A stretch of 64,000 bases of DNA from GCA-2746795 sp964643965 (GTDB lineage Bacteria > Chloroflexota > Anaerolineae > Promineifilales > Promineifilaceae): the NCBI GenBank assembly GCA_964643965.1, contig CAZXVH010000009.1, positions 1 through 64,000 on the forward strand, read 5' to 3'. The notes beneath the pieces are model-generated. The model did no database searches, was not told the DNA's origin, and was given only the letters and a program-made list of their open reading frames with translations. Both the position numbers and the translations under genes were made by a program. Of this stretch, positions 50,707 through 58,692 are shown piece by piece. Position 1 is the first letter of the stretch. Each line of letters opens with the position of its first letter.

Positions 50707-51621
50707 TTAGGGATAGGGGGTGGTCACGGCCGTTTCTACCAGTTCTATCTCAAACAGCAGGGGCCATAACTTGCCGGTGACAAATAAACGGCCGTTTTCC
50801 CCATCATGAGCGATCCCGTTAAGCACATCCACCGGCTGGGTGAGCGCTTCTGTCGGTAAGAGGCCCGTCAGGTCGAGCCAGCCTGTGACCTGGCCTGTTT
50901 CCGGATCGATACGCGCAATCAGGTTCGTTTGCCACACATTGGCGAAGATTTCGCCGTTGATATATTCCAATTCATTGAGGCGCATCACCGGCGTGGCCTG
51001 ATCAAAGACGGCCACCGAACCGGTGACGGCCAGCGTATCCGGCTCGAGAAAATAGAGGGTGTTGCTGCCATCGCTCATGATGAGTTGACGGCCGTTATGG
51101 GTCAATCCCCAGCCTTCCGTAGCGTAAGAAAACGTATCTAGCTGCTCAAAACTTTCCAGATCATAGATAAAACCAGTCTGCGATTTCCAGGTAAGTTGGT
51201 AGATTTTGTTGTCGAAAACCGTGACGCCTTCGCCGAAATATTGGGGATCCAGAGGAATGATCTGTTCGACTACGCCTGTTTCCAGCTTTGTACGGCGCAG
51301 GCTGGACTGCCCGTTGAGGCCGGTGCCTTCGTACAACTCGCCGTCCAGGTAGACGAGGCCCTGAGTGAAGGCGTCGGGATCATGGGGATAGCTGTTTACG
51401 ACCTGGTAACTGTATTGGGCAGGCGCTTCCGTGGCTGCGGACGCCGTGGAGTGGATTGGCGGGTAGGCTGGAGCGGATGTTGTGGCGGCGGTGGGGAGGG
51501 AAACGGCCGTTTCTACAATAGATGTCGCGACCTCTGTCGCCGGCATGGACGGAGCAACGCTGCACCCCGCCAGTAAGAAGAGCAGCGCCACGACTCGTTT
51601 TAAGCGTGTTAAGTGAGCCAT
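50707..51621 (-). CDS. Glutaminyl-peptide cyclotransferase-type lipoprotein
   Basis: 304 residues. The lipobox LLAGC gives lipid-modified C20; a Thr/Ala/Pro-rich stretch to about residue 65 follows. The beta-propeller domain begins YSYQVVNSYPHDPDAFTQGL and YEGTGLNGQSSLR, the plant/bacterial glutamine cyclotransferase signature, which forms N-terminal pyroglutamate on exported proteins. Other marks: GWGLTHNGRQLIMSDGS and LNELEYINGEIFANVW. The start overlaps the upstream stop by one base (TAATG). Palindromes at 50787 and 51502. Confidence 0.9.
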   Translation of the reverse strand: MAHLTRLKRVVALLFLLAGCSVAPSMPATEVATSIVETAVSLPTAATTSAPAYPPIHSTASAATEAPAQYSYQVVNSYPHDPDAFTQGLVYLDGELYEGTGLNGQSSLRRTKLETGVVEQIIPLDPQYFGEGVTVFDNKIYQLTWKSQTGFIYDLESFEQLDTFSYATEGWGLTHNGRQLIMSDGSNTLYFLEPDTLAVTGSVAVFDQATPVMRLNELEYINGEIFANVWQTNLIARIDPETGQVTGWLDLTGLLPTEALTQPVDVLNGIAHDGENGRLFVTGKLWPLLFEIELVETAVTTPYP

Positions 51622-52559
51622 TAGAAGAAACGTCGCCAGGCCAGAAAACCGATGACGGCCAGGCCGATGGCGGCGCTGGCGCAGGGTAGGGCGGCGACGG
51701 CGCCGCCGGTTTCTGGTTCGGCCAGTGGTTCGGCGGTGGGTTGGGCCTGGTCATTGTTGGCGGCTACTGCGACCGTGGCCTCTCCTTCGGGGATGACAGA
51801 GGTGGCGGTAACGGCCGTTTTTGTGGCTGTAGCTTCACGGGTGGCAGTGGAGCTGGGGCTGGGGGCAGCGGTCGCGGTCTTGCTTGCCTGCCGGGTTGCC
51901 GTGGACGTGGCGGCTTCAGGCGTGTGGGTTGGCGCCGGCGTGTGGGTGGGGATTTCAGGGCAGGCGGGATTGCGCGTGGGGTTCCAGGCTGCGCCGGGCG
52001 TGGCGGTCTCGCCATCGATTGGCTCAGCGCCAATGATGGGCAGGCCGCTGATATTGCCCTGCACCGTGACGGCATTATTTGCCACCCAGCCCAGGGTTTC
52101 ATTGGTGAAGGGAATCACCCACCATGCTGTATCGGCGGCGCGGCCCACGATGGGGCGTACTTCCAGGTACACCATTTGCCCGACGATTTCGTAATCTGTG
52201 CCGGGACCGGAGCGCACATTGACGGTGTTGCGCGTTTGCAGGGTGGGCGGAACGCCGCAGGCTGCGGCCGTGGGCAAATAACCACCTTCTGGCGTGGCGG
52301 CCAGGGTGATGGGGATGAGGGTGGCGGTGGGCGTTTGAGTGGGAACGGCCGTTGCCTCTGGCGGCGTTGTCGGCTGTGGATCGGACGGCTTGTGAGTGGC
52401 GGTGGGCGCCGGTGGTGAAGTGGGCGCCGGCGTAGGCGTGCGGGAAATGCTGGTGAAATTGGGCAGGCCAAACACCGGCGGGGTACTTTCTGGCTGATTA
52501 AATATGATTGTCAAGGCCAGGCCGGCAAAAAACGTAAAAATCAGAACTCGACGGATCAT
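51621..52559 (-). CDS. Thr/Pro-rich surface protein with SH3-like domain and C-terminal anchor
   Basis: 312 residues from the ATG at 52559 (GGAG upstream). An N-terminal membrane/signal helix, a Pro/Thr stalk, one bacterial SH3 domain (TVNVRSGPGTDYEIVG to TLGWVANNAV), a second long Thr/Ala stalk, then a C-terminal ETGG, hydrophobic helix and RRFF tail. This resembles a wall- or membrane-anchored protein; no sortase gene is in the window. It probably binds surface glycan or peptidoglycan. Coupled to the cyclotransferase gene. Confidence 0.8.
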   Translation of the reverse strand: MIRRVLIFTFFAGLALTIIFNQPESTPPVFGLPNFTSISRTPTPAPTSPPAPTATHKPSDPQPTTPPEATAVPTQTPTATLIPITLAATPEGGYLPTAAACGVPPTLQTRNTVNVRSGPGTDYEIVGQMVYLEVRPIVGRAADTAWWVIPFTNETLGWVANNAVTVQGNISGLPIIGAEPIDGETATPGAAWNPTRNPACPEIPTHTPAPTHTPEAATSTATRQASKTATAAPSPSSTATREATATKTAVTATSVIPEGEATVAVAANNDQAQPTAEPLAEPETGGAVAALPCASAAIGLAVIGFLAWRRFF

Positions 52560-52644
52560 GTGATTTCTCCAAATGGTGGAAGATTGGTTCAATTTCAGAA
52601 GATTAAACCAATCTCGAGTGAACCAAAATCTCCAGGCAGCATTC

Positions 52645-54636
52645 CTACTGATAATTCACGGTAATAAGCTTATCGCTGTCTAATTGTAAAGCAAAAGTGA
52701 GCGTCTTGCCTTCAATAGTGGTAGGGGTCGGGATTGCCGATAGGAAGGTGGCCCCGGCAGGCAATGTCACCGTAATTGTAACAGATTCCGGGTCGGAACC
52801 AGCTTGTTTGCGCACAAACAGTTGGTAGCGCTGGTTGCCGTCTTCTTGTGCCTGGCTGATAGCGGGCAGGGTATACCGGAACTGGCTGGCGACGCTTTTG
52901 CCTATTGGAACCATGAAGAAATTGCTCACAGTGGTAAATCCAGGTAGTTCTGCCTCTATCTCGCCGTTGGTGACGATGGGCTGGCCGGTGCGCGTAAAGT
53001 CGCCGGCGGTGCTGTGTTGGCTGGCCTCGGTCAACCTGATGGTTTCGGGCAGGTAGAGACGTAGATAATTGAAATAACAGCCATCGGCAACCCGCAAGTA
53101 ATCTGGCGTACCCTGGTAAGCTTCCGGGTCTTCCTGGATGCACGGTTTTCCGGTATCTGTGCCAGTGTGGCTGTAGGTGACGGTGAGACGGCCGTTCCCA
53201 TCTCCATTCTCAGCTAATGTCACATGATAATCCGTTTCCCGTTTGACATGGAGATTACTTTTGTTGAAGCCCATGTTGGTATCAACAACCGCCAGGAAAT
53301 CTTGACCAGCCGGATTGGCGAGACGGCCGTTCCACCCCGTTTCAGCCAGCACGGTCTGCACATGAGGCTGGCGCAGGTAAAGCTGCAAATGGCGACCTTC
53401 CAGGGCTTGCGCCATATTCTGCGTCAACAAGATGAAATCGATCTGTTCCGGGTTATTCTCTATGTGATCGCGAATGGCATTGGCGAAGACGCCGATAAAT
53501 GCTTTCCGCACCCAAACCCAATTCGTATCACTTCCCTCATCTCCAGAAGCCCAGGCGTCTCGTAATTTGTTGATAAGATTTTTGGACGAAATCATTTCGT
53601 CGCTGTCCGCCAGGGGGATGGGGCCGGTGGCCGCCACCAGCAGCCGTAAAAACTCCTGGTCGATGGCGATGGCTCCGTCTAAAGGAGGCAGGTCTTGACC
53701 GTAGCTGAATAAATCCATCGCCTTATTGGCGGATGTGGGAAAATCGGGCCAGAAGTTGGCGTCTCTAAACAGGAACAAATCCAGGCCCATGTAGTCGGCC
53801 AGGGGTGGGGGAACCACGTCATACGGCTTTTCCCGGAAGTTGTCTACGGCGTAGGCGTCGAGCATGTTTATTTCCGATAAACGGCCGTTTTCCACCGTGA
53901 TCGTACCGGCGCCAGAAATAAACCCCCCTGTCGCCCGGCGTTCATCTTCGTTTTGGGCGATGAGCAAATAGGTGCGCGGCCCATTTTGCCCCATTATCTC
54001 GGGGATAACTGTGCTCAAAGCCAGCCCCTTTTGCGCCAGGGGCAGCCATTCATCTGCCAGGCCCAACATTTGCCGTAAACGCCAGGGCAAGTCGGCTTCG
54101 TTGTTGATGGCGGCGCGGGCGGCGCTCACCTGCGCCATTGTCTCCTGCGCCGCTTGCAGGTCTGGGGCGGCCAGGCCGAGGATGTATACCAGGCCGGCAA
54201 TGCGGTCTGGCGTGCCTTCTGTTTGCATCAGAACCAGGGCCGGTTTGAGGCCGCGCAGGGCATAGGCGGCGCTGTCGCTGCCGGCGACGGCCATCTCTAT
54301 CAACTGCGGCGCAGCGGTGAGGGTGGAACCCACTTTGGGCAGCCAACCCAGATAAGGCGTGAGGGGCATGAAAACGGCCGTTTCCTTTTGCAAGGTATAA
54401 ATGTCCGACCGGGTAGCCAATACCAACTGCTCGGCGGCGTCGGGGTCCAGATGGGTCAGCCCCTCGGCCAGCAATGTTTCTATCTCCGCCTGCCGGGCCA
54501 GTAGGGCCTGACTGGTTTGGCTGATACGCCACGTTTTCAACCCCAACCAGAGCAAAATGAGCAGGAAAACGGCGAACAGGGCCAGCAAGATCAGGCGTTT
54601 TGGGGTCAATCGTGAAGAGGGTTGGTCAGATGTCAT
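52645..54636 (-). CDS. DUF4012 surface protein
   Basis: 663 residues: an N-terminal cytoplasmic tail and one membrane helix (about 14-34), then a large external domain. The family core is visible as LLIAQNEDERRATGGFISGA and the later LDLFLFRDANFWPDF. DUF4012 proteins occur in exopolysaccharide clusters of Chloroflexota, Actinobacteria and others; they may act like LytR-type glycan transferases, but the reaction is not established. It lies 6 bp after the DUF2723 gene. Palindromes at 53880 and 54373. Confidence 0.88.
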   Translation of the reverse strand: MTSDQPSSRLTPKRLILLALFAVFLLILLWLGLKTWRISQTSQALLARQAEIETLLAEGLTHLDPDAAEQLVLATRSDIYTLQKETAVFMPLTPYLGWLPKVGSTLTAAPQLIEMAVAGSDSAAYALRGLKPALVLMQTEGTPDRIAGLVYILGLAAPDLQAAQETMAQVSAARAAINNEADLPWRLRQMLGLADEWLPLAQKGLALSTVIPEIMGQNGPRTYLLIAQNEDERRATGGFISGAGTITVENGRLSEINMLDAYAVDNFREKPYDVVPPPLADYMGLDLFLFRDANFWPDFPTSANKAMDLFSYGQDLPPLDGAIAIDQEFLRLLVAATGPIPLADSDEMISSKNLINKLRDAWASGDEGSDTNWVWVRKAFIGVFANAIRDHIENNPEQIDFILLTQNMAQALEGRHLQLYLRQPHVQTVLAETGWNGRLANPAGQDFLAVVDTNMGFNKSNLHVKRETDYHVTLAENGDGNGRLTVTYSHTGTDTGKPCIQEDPEAYQGTPDYLRVADGCYFNYLRLYLPETIRLTEASQHSTAGDFTRTGQPIVTNGEIEAELPGFTTVSNFFMVPIGKSVASQFRYTLPAISQAQEDGNQRYQLFVRKQAGSDPESVTITVTLPAGATFLSAIPTPTTIEGKTLTFALQLDSDKLITVNYQ

Positions 54637-54642
54637 AATGGT

Positions 54643-56055
54643 TTATGGTGTGATACAGTCCAGTGTGTAACTGGTGGCTGAGTCATTTAAACTGGCGGCG
54701 CAAAACGGCCGTTTCCTTCCATTTTCTTGAGCAAAGGCGACCAAATCATCTTCGTCCAGCCCGGTTAAATCGGGATGCCGGCGGGCCAATCGCGCTCGAT
54801 ACCACTCATGGGCAAATAAATCTGCATCCACCGGGATGATGTCCGGGCGCTGCCCTTCTGTGTAGACAAAGTACCACAGGGCAAAAATGGTGGGGTCCCC
54901 GTTTGTTTGCACGATGGCTCCGGGCGGAACGGCCGTTAACAATGCTTCTGCCCGTTCCCGCAGCGCCTTATCGCCGCTCAAATTGTGTGGCTGGAAGTTT
55001 AACAAAAGCAGGAGCAATGGCAAGCTCAGCGCCAGCCAGCCGAGGCGCGGCAAGCTGGCCGCCAGGACGAGTGTGAGCAGCAGCCAGGCGGGCAGCGTCA
55101 GCAAAATGGCGTCGTTGGGCTGGTAGGTGAAGGCCAGGATGAAGTAGAAAACGGCCGTTCCTCCCAACCATACCAACAGCCGGCGCTGATCCCGTTTTAC
55201 CAGGAGCAGCGCCGCCAACAACAGAGGCAGGGCGGCCCAGGTCAACTGCTGCAAAACGAGGGGCAGCCAGGCCGCAGCACGGGAAACCCACTCGGCTAAC
55301 GGCAGGGCAAAGGCATATCCCTGGTATAACTGGCCGCTCACCAGCCACCACCAGCCGCTCAAGGTACGCGGTTCGCCCCACACCACCGGGCTGTTTTCAG
55401 AGGCCAGCAGGGGCAGCAGCAAAAAAGGCAGCAGCCCCAACAGCAAACCCGCCCCTAATTTAGGCCAGCGGGAGCGCGGCGTCTGCGCCAGGGCCAGGGG
55501 CAGCAGCAGCCAGCCGGTGAGATGCGCCGTGATCGCCAGCCCCAAAAAGAGACCGGCCACCCCGGACGGCCGTTTGGTGAGCAGCGCCCAGAGGAAAACG
55601 GCCGTGAACAGCATAAACAGGCCATACACCTCGGCGATGGTGGCCTGGCCCCACACCAGGCTGGAAAAGGCGAAGGTGAGACCGGCGGCGATGGCCGGCA
55701 GGGGCGACGCCGCGCTGCTGAAGAGGCGAAACGCCGTCGCCGCCAGGAAACCGGCGGCCAACGCCATGCTCAGCGCGGAGAGGCAGGTGAAGCGGGTCGC
55801 CACGTTTTCTAAGGGCAGCAGGCCAAATAAGTTACCAAGCAAAATGTAAGTGGGATAGCCGCTGGGATGGGGGACGCCCTGGGTGATAACGGCCGTTATC
55901 AAATCACCGCCGTCTATGCCATAATGCGCCCAGGTCAGGTCGCGGGCCATCGTGAGCAGGTAGACGATCAGGGCTGCGGCGCTGGTGACGCCGCCCGTGA
56001 GCAATTCTTGCTGCCCTGGCGACCAGGCAGTGAAAGACAGGCGGGCGGCGTTCAC
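54643..56055 (-). CDS. DUF2723 membrane protein (GT-C-like)
   Basis: 470-residue polytopic protein. The first external loop reads AHYGIDGGDLITAVITQGVP and HPSGYPTYILLGNLF, the DUF2723 signature, with acids positioned as in GT-C mannosyltransferases. About ten membrane helices and a small C-terminal domain follow. It probably O-glycosylates exported proteins or glycans. The GTG at 56055 overlaps the upstream stop (GTGA) and is preferred over the longer frame from 56118. Palindromes at 54704, 54928, 55150 and 55888. Confidence 0.85.
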   Translation of the reverse strand: MNAARLSFTAWSPGQQELLTGGVTSAAALIVYLLTMARDLTWAHYGIDGGDLITAVITQGVPHPSGYPTYILLGNLFGLLPLENVATRFTCLSALSMALAAGFLAATAFRLFSSAASPLPAIAAGLTFAFSSLVWGQATIAEVYGLFMLFTAVFLWALLTKRPSGVAGLFLGLAITAHLTGWLLLPLALAQTPRSRWPKLGAGLLLGLLPFLLLPLLASENSPVVWGEPRTLSGWWWLVSGQLYQGYAFALPLAEWVSRAAAWLPLVLQQLTWAALPLLLAALLLVKRDQRRLLVWLGGTAVFYFILAFTYQPNDAILLTLPAWLLLTLVLAASLPRLGWLALSLPLLLLLLNFQPHNLSGDKALRERAEALLTAVPPGAIVQTNGDPTIFALWYFVYTEGQRPDIIPVDADLFAHEWYRARLARRHPDLTGLDEDDLVAFAQENGRKRPFCAASLNDSATSYTLDCITP

Positions 56056-57686
56056 CAGGCCCCGTTGCCTCGCACCACCACCGGAACGGTCTTGAGCAGG
56101 ATCGACAGGTCGCGCCACAGGGAATAATGCTCAATGTATTCCAGTTCCAGGCAGACTCGTTCATCTAGCGACAACGCGCCACGGCCGTTGACCTGCATGG
56201 GGCCGGTGATGCCCGGTTTGACCATGAGGCGGCGGCGATGCCAGGCGGAATAGCGCTCCACAAAGCGAGGCGATTCCGGGCGCGGCCCGACGAGGCTCAT
56301 CTCCCCTTTGAAGGTGTTCCAAAATTGGGGCAGTTCGTCCAGGCTCCAGCGGCGTAAAAAGCGGCCCACGCGGGTGAGGCGGGGATCGTCGGCCATTTTG
56401 AACATCGGCTCCGTCAACGTCTCCCAGTTGATGAGACCGTCCAGTTCGTCTTCCGCGTCCTGGTGCATGGAGCGGAATTTGTAGAGGGTAAACGGCTTGC
56501 CTTTGCGGCCAATGCGTTCTTGTTTAAACAAGACGGGGCCGGCCGAGTCGAGTTTGATGGCCAGGGCGATGAAGGGGGTGAGAACGGCCGTTGCCAGCAG
56601 CCCCGGCACACTGCCCACGATGTCAAGCCCTCGTTTCACGCCATAAGCGGCCCCGTTGATGCCTGGTTTGGCTGCCAGCAGCCCTTTTTGCGGCCGGAGG
56701 ACGCCCCAGGCGTATCCAAACCCGAGCGCCGCCGCCCGGCCGGCCAGCAAAACGGGAGCGGCCAGGGCGACTGCTTTGTCTTTGCCCCAGGCGGCGGCGG
56801 CAAAGGGCAGGGTTGTCAGGCCAAAGAGGAGCAGGGTGAGGCCGCTGGCGGCGGCGGCCGTCGCCGCCACTTTGGGCAGGAACAGCAGCGCCGCCAGCGC
56901 CACGCCTGCCAGAGCGAGGCACAAGGCGATGAGCGCCATTTGCACCTTCATCACCTGCGGCGTGTGCGAATCTTTGACGGCCCGTTCGGGGAAGCGGCGC
57001 ACGGTTTGCGCCTTCCAGTAGCCGATGACCAGCTTTTTGCGCAGATATTTTTTGAGGCTGTCACTGTGCTGATGGTAGACAACGGCCGTTGGTTGAAAAA
57101 CCAACTGGTAGCCGCGAGCCGCCAGGCGGAAGGAGAGTTCCTGGTCTTCCAGGTAGGTGAAGCGTTCGTCGAAGCCATTGTTCTCTTGCAAGACCTGGCG
57201 GCGGTAGGCGGCGGCGTAGGTGTCGATGAAGTCGATGCGCGGCTGGGTGGCGAGCAGCTTGTATTTGTCTTCGTATTCAAGCTGGACAAAGCGGGCCACG
57301 AGTTCTTTTTGATGGGTGGCGTAAATGCCTTTGCCGCCGTCAATGCCGGGGTCGGCAAACGGGGCGGTGAGGGCTTGCAGCCAGGTGGGGGTGGGCACAC
57401 AGTCGGCGTCGGTGAAGCAGATGAGGGCGCCGCGGGCGATTTTCAGGCCGCTGTTGCGGGCCGCACCGGCCCCTTTTTGGACGGGATGCTGGAGGAATTG
57501 GATGGGATAAGCCTGGCAGAGAACGGCCGTATCATCCGCAGAGCAATCATCGACCACAATAATCTCGTACTCCTGGGGGGTGAAACCGCTTTGGCTGGTT
57601 AATGCTTCCAGGCAGGCAGTTATCGTCTGCGCCGCATTGAAGGCGGGAACGATGACGGAGATCAGAGGGTCGCTGTTTTTTGCCAT
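56052..57686 (-). CDS. Fusion of GT2 glycosyltransferase and initiating sugar phosphotransferase
   Basis: 544 residues carrying two enzymes. The N-terminal GT-A domain (1-230) starts LISVIVPAFNAAQTITACLE, with VVDDCSADDT, the DxD-type TDADC, and YLEDQELSFRL. Membrane helices occupy about 245-330. The C-terminal bacterial sugar transferase domain (355-544) has KRGLDIVGSVPGLL, KQERIGRKGKPFTLYKFRSM and SLDELPQFWNTFKGEMSLVG, the small phosphoglycosyl transferase signature (WbaP/PglC type), which loads the first sugar-phosphate on undecaprenyl phosphate. Joining the priming step and a second transfer in one chain is unusual. The start ATG at 57686 overlaps the upstream gene. Palindromes at 56583 and 57081. 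Confidence 0.88.
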   Translation of the reverse strand: MAKNSDPLISVIVPAFNAAQTITACLEALTSQSGFTPQEYEIIVVDDCSADDTAVLCQAYPIQFLQHPVQKGAGAARNSGLKIARGALICFTDADCVPTPTWLQALTAPFADPGIDGGKGIYATHQKELVARFVQLEYEDKYKLLATQPRIDFIDTYAAAYRRQVLQENNGFDERFTYLEDQELSFRLAARGYQLVFQPTAVVYHQHSDSLKKYLRKKLVIGYWKAQTVRRFPERAVKDSHTPQVMKVQMALIALCLALAGVALAALLFLPKVAATAAAASGLTLLLFGLTTLPFAAAAWGKDKAVALAAPVLLAGRAAALGFGYAWGVLRPQKGLLAAKPGINGAAYGVKRGLDIVGSVPGLLATAVLTPFIALAIKLDSAGPVLFKQERIGRKGKPFTLYKFRSMHQDAEDELDGLINWETLTEPMFKMADDPRLTRVGRFLRRWSLDELPQFWNTFKGEMSLVGPRPESPRFVERYSAWHRRRLMVKPGITGPMQVNGRGALSLDERVCLELEYIEHYSLWRDLSILLKTVPVVVRGNGAW

Positions 57687-58690
57687 TGCCAATTTGTGCG
57701 CGATACCGCCAGTCCACCAAAAATCACGACGGGCAGCACCGCCGCCAGATAATAAACGGTGGTGTAGCTGAAAATGACGGCCTCGTTATCGACGCCAAAA
57801 GCCAGCAGGAGCAGGGCGGCGGCGGCGTTTACCACCCCGATCTTACCGGGTGTGCTGGGCGGCGTCGAGACCAAAAGCACTACAATATTGATTAAAACGG
57901 CTTGCGCCAGGCCCAGTTCGATGTTGAAAGCCAAAAAGAGCAGGTAAGGCGTCAGCGCCGAGGTGAGTGTCGATAGCAGCGAGAGGCCAATGACGGCCAG
58001 CGTTTGGCGACGATGGCGCAGGGCGGCCAGCCCTTCCAGCCCGGCGATGAGCCAGCCCATGACCCGCTCCGCCCATTTCGGCGGCAGCCAGGCGGCGAAG
58101 ATGCGGCTGATACGGATGATCCAGGCAGACTGGAAGGCGAGCAGGTAGAGGCAAAAGAGGGCGATGAGGGCAACGGCCGTTGTCGTGGGCAGGGAGTTTT
58201 TCATGAAAACGGGCAACGTGACAAAAGGTAGTACCAGCAGCAGCGCCAACCCTAACATAAAGAGATCCAGCGCCTTTTCCACGACGATGGTTCCCAGGGC
58301 GCGGGCTTTGCCCACCTGCGCCGTCCAGTTAATGGCAAACAGGCGAGCGATTTCACCCAGGCGCATGAAGGGCAGCACCAGGTTGACATAAGCGCCAAGA
58401 TTGAACGACCAAAAGATGGGTTTGAAGGGGGGGCTGCCGCTGGCGTCGGTGAGCAGCAGCTGCCAGCGCCAGGATTTGAGCAGCAGGGTGAGGGTGACGG
58501 CGAGCAGGGCGAGAAAAATGTAGAAAGGTTTGGCGGTGGTCAGGGAGGCGGCCAGTTCCGCCCAGGTGAGGCGCTGCGCCACAAACCAGAGGCCAATGAT
58601 GAGGAGAACGGCCGTTAACAGCACACTCACCCAGGGCCAGACCGAATTTCTGGAGGGTCGGTTGGTGGGTTGCGGCGGCTTGTCTGCCAT
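57662..58690 (-). CDS. Flippase-like/LPG-synthase-TM family membrane protein
   Basis: 342 residues with about eight membrane helices matching the lysylphosphatidylglycerol synthase transmembrane (UPF0104) family: LLKSWRWQLLL, LVLPFMRLGEIARLF and STPPSTPGKIGVVNAAAA. The catalytic C-terminal aminoacyl domain is absent, so it is a flippase-like transporter of lipid-linked compounds rather than an LPG synthase. It is coupled to the fusion gene by a 25-bp overlap. Palindromes at 58172 and 58607. Confidence 0.85.
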   Translation of the reverse strand: MADKPPQPTNRPSRNSVWPWVSVLLTAVLLIIGLWFVAQRLTWAELAASLTTAKPFYIFLALLAVTLTLLLKSWRWQLLLTDASGSPPFKPIFWSFNLGAYVNLVLPFMRLGEIARLFAINWTAQVGKARALGTIVVEKALDLFMLGLALLLVLPFVTLPVFMKNSLPTTTAVALIALFCLYLLAFQSAWIIRISRIFAAWLPPKWAERVMGWLIAGLEGLAALRHRRQTLAVIGLSLLSTLTSALTPYLLFLAFNIELGLAQAVLINIVVLLVSTPPSTPGKIGVVNAAAALLLLAFGVDNEAVIFSYTTVYYLAAVLPVVIFGGLAVSRTNWQWQKTATL

Positions 58691-58692
58691 AT

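Noticed and set aside
56463..57602. 379-codon plus-strand frame
   Set aside because: Gly/Gln/Arg-rich shadow of the fused GT2-sugar transferase gene, whose motifs are unambiguous.
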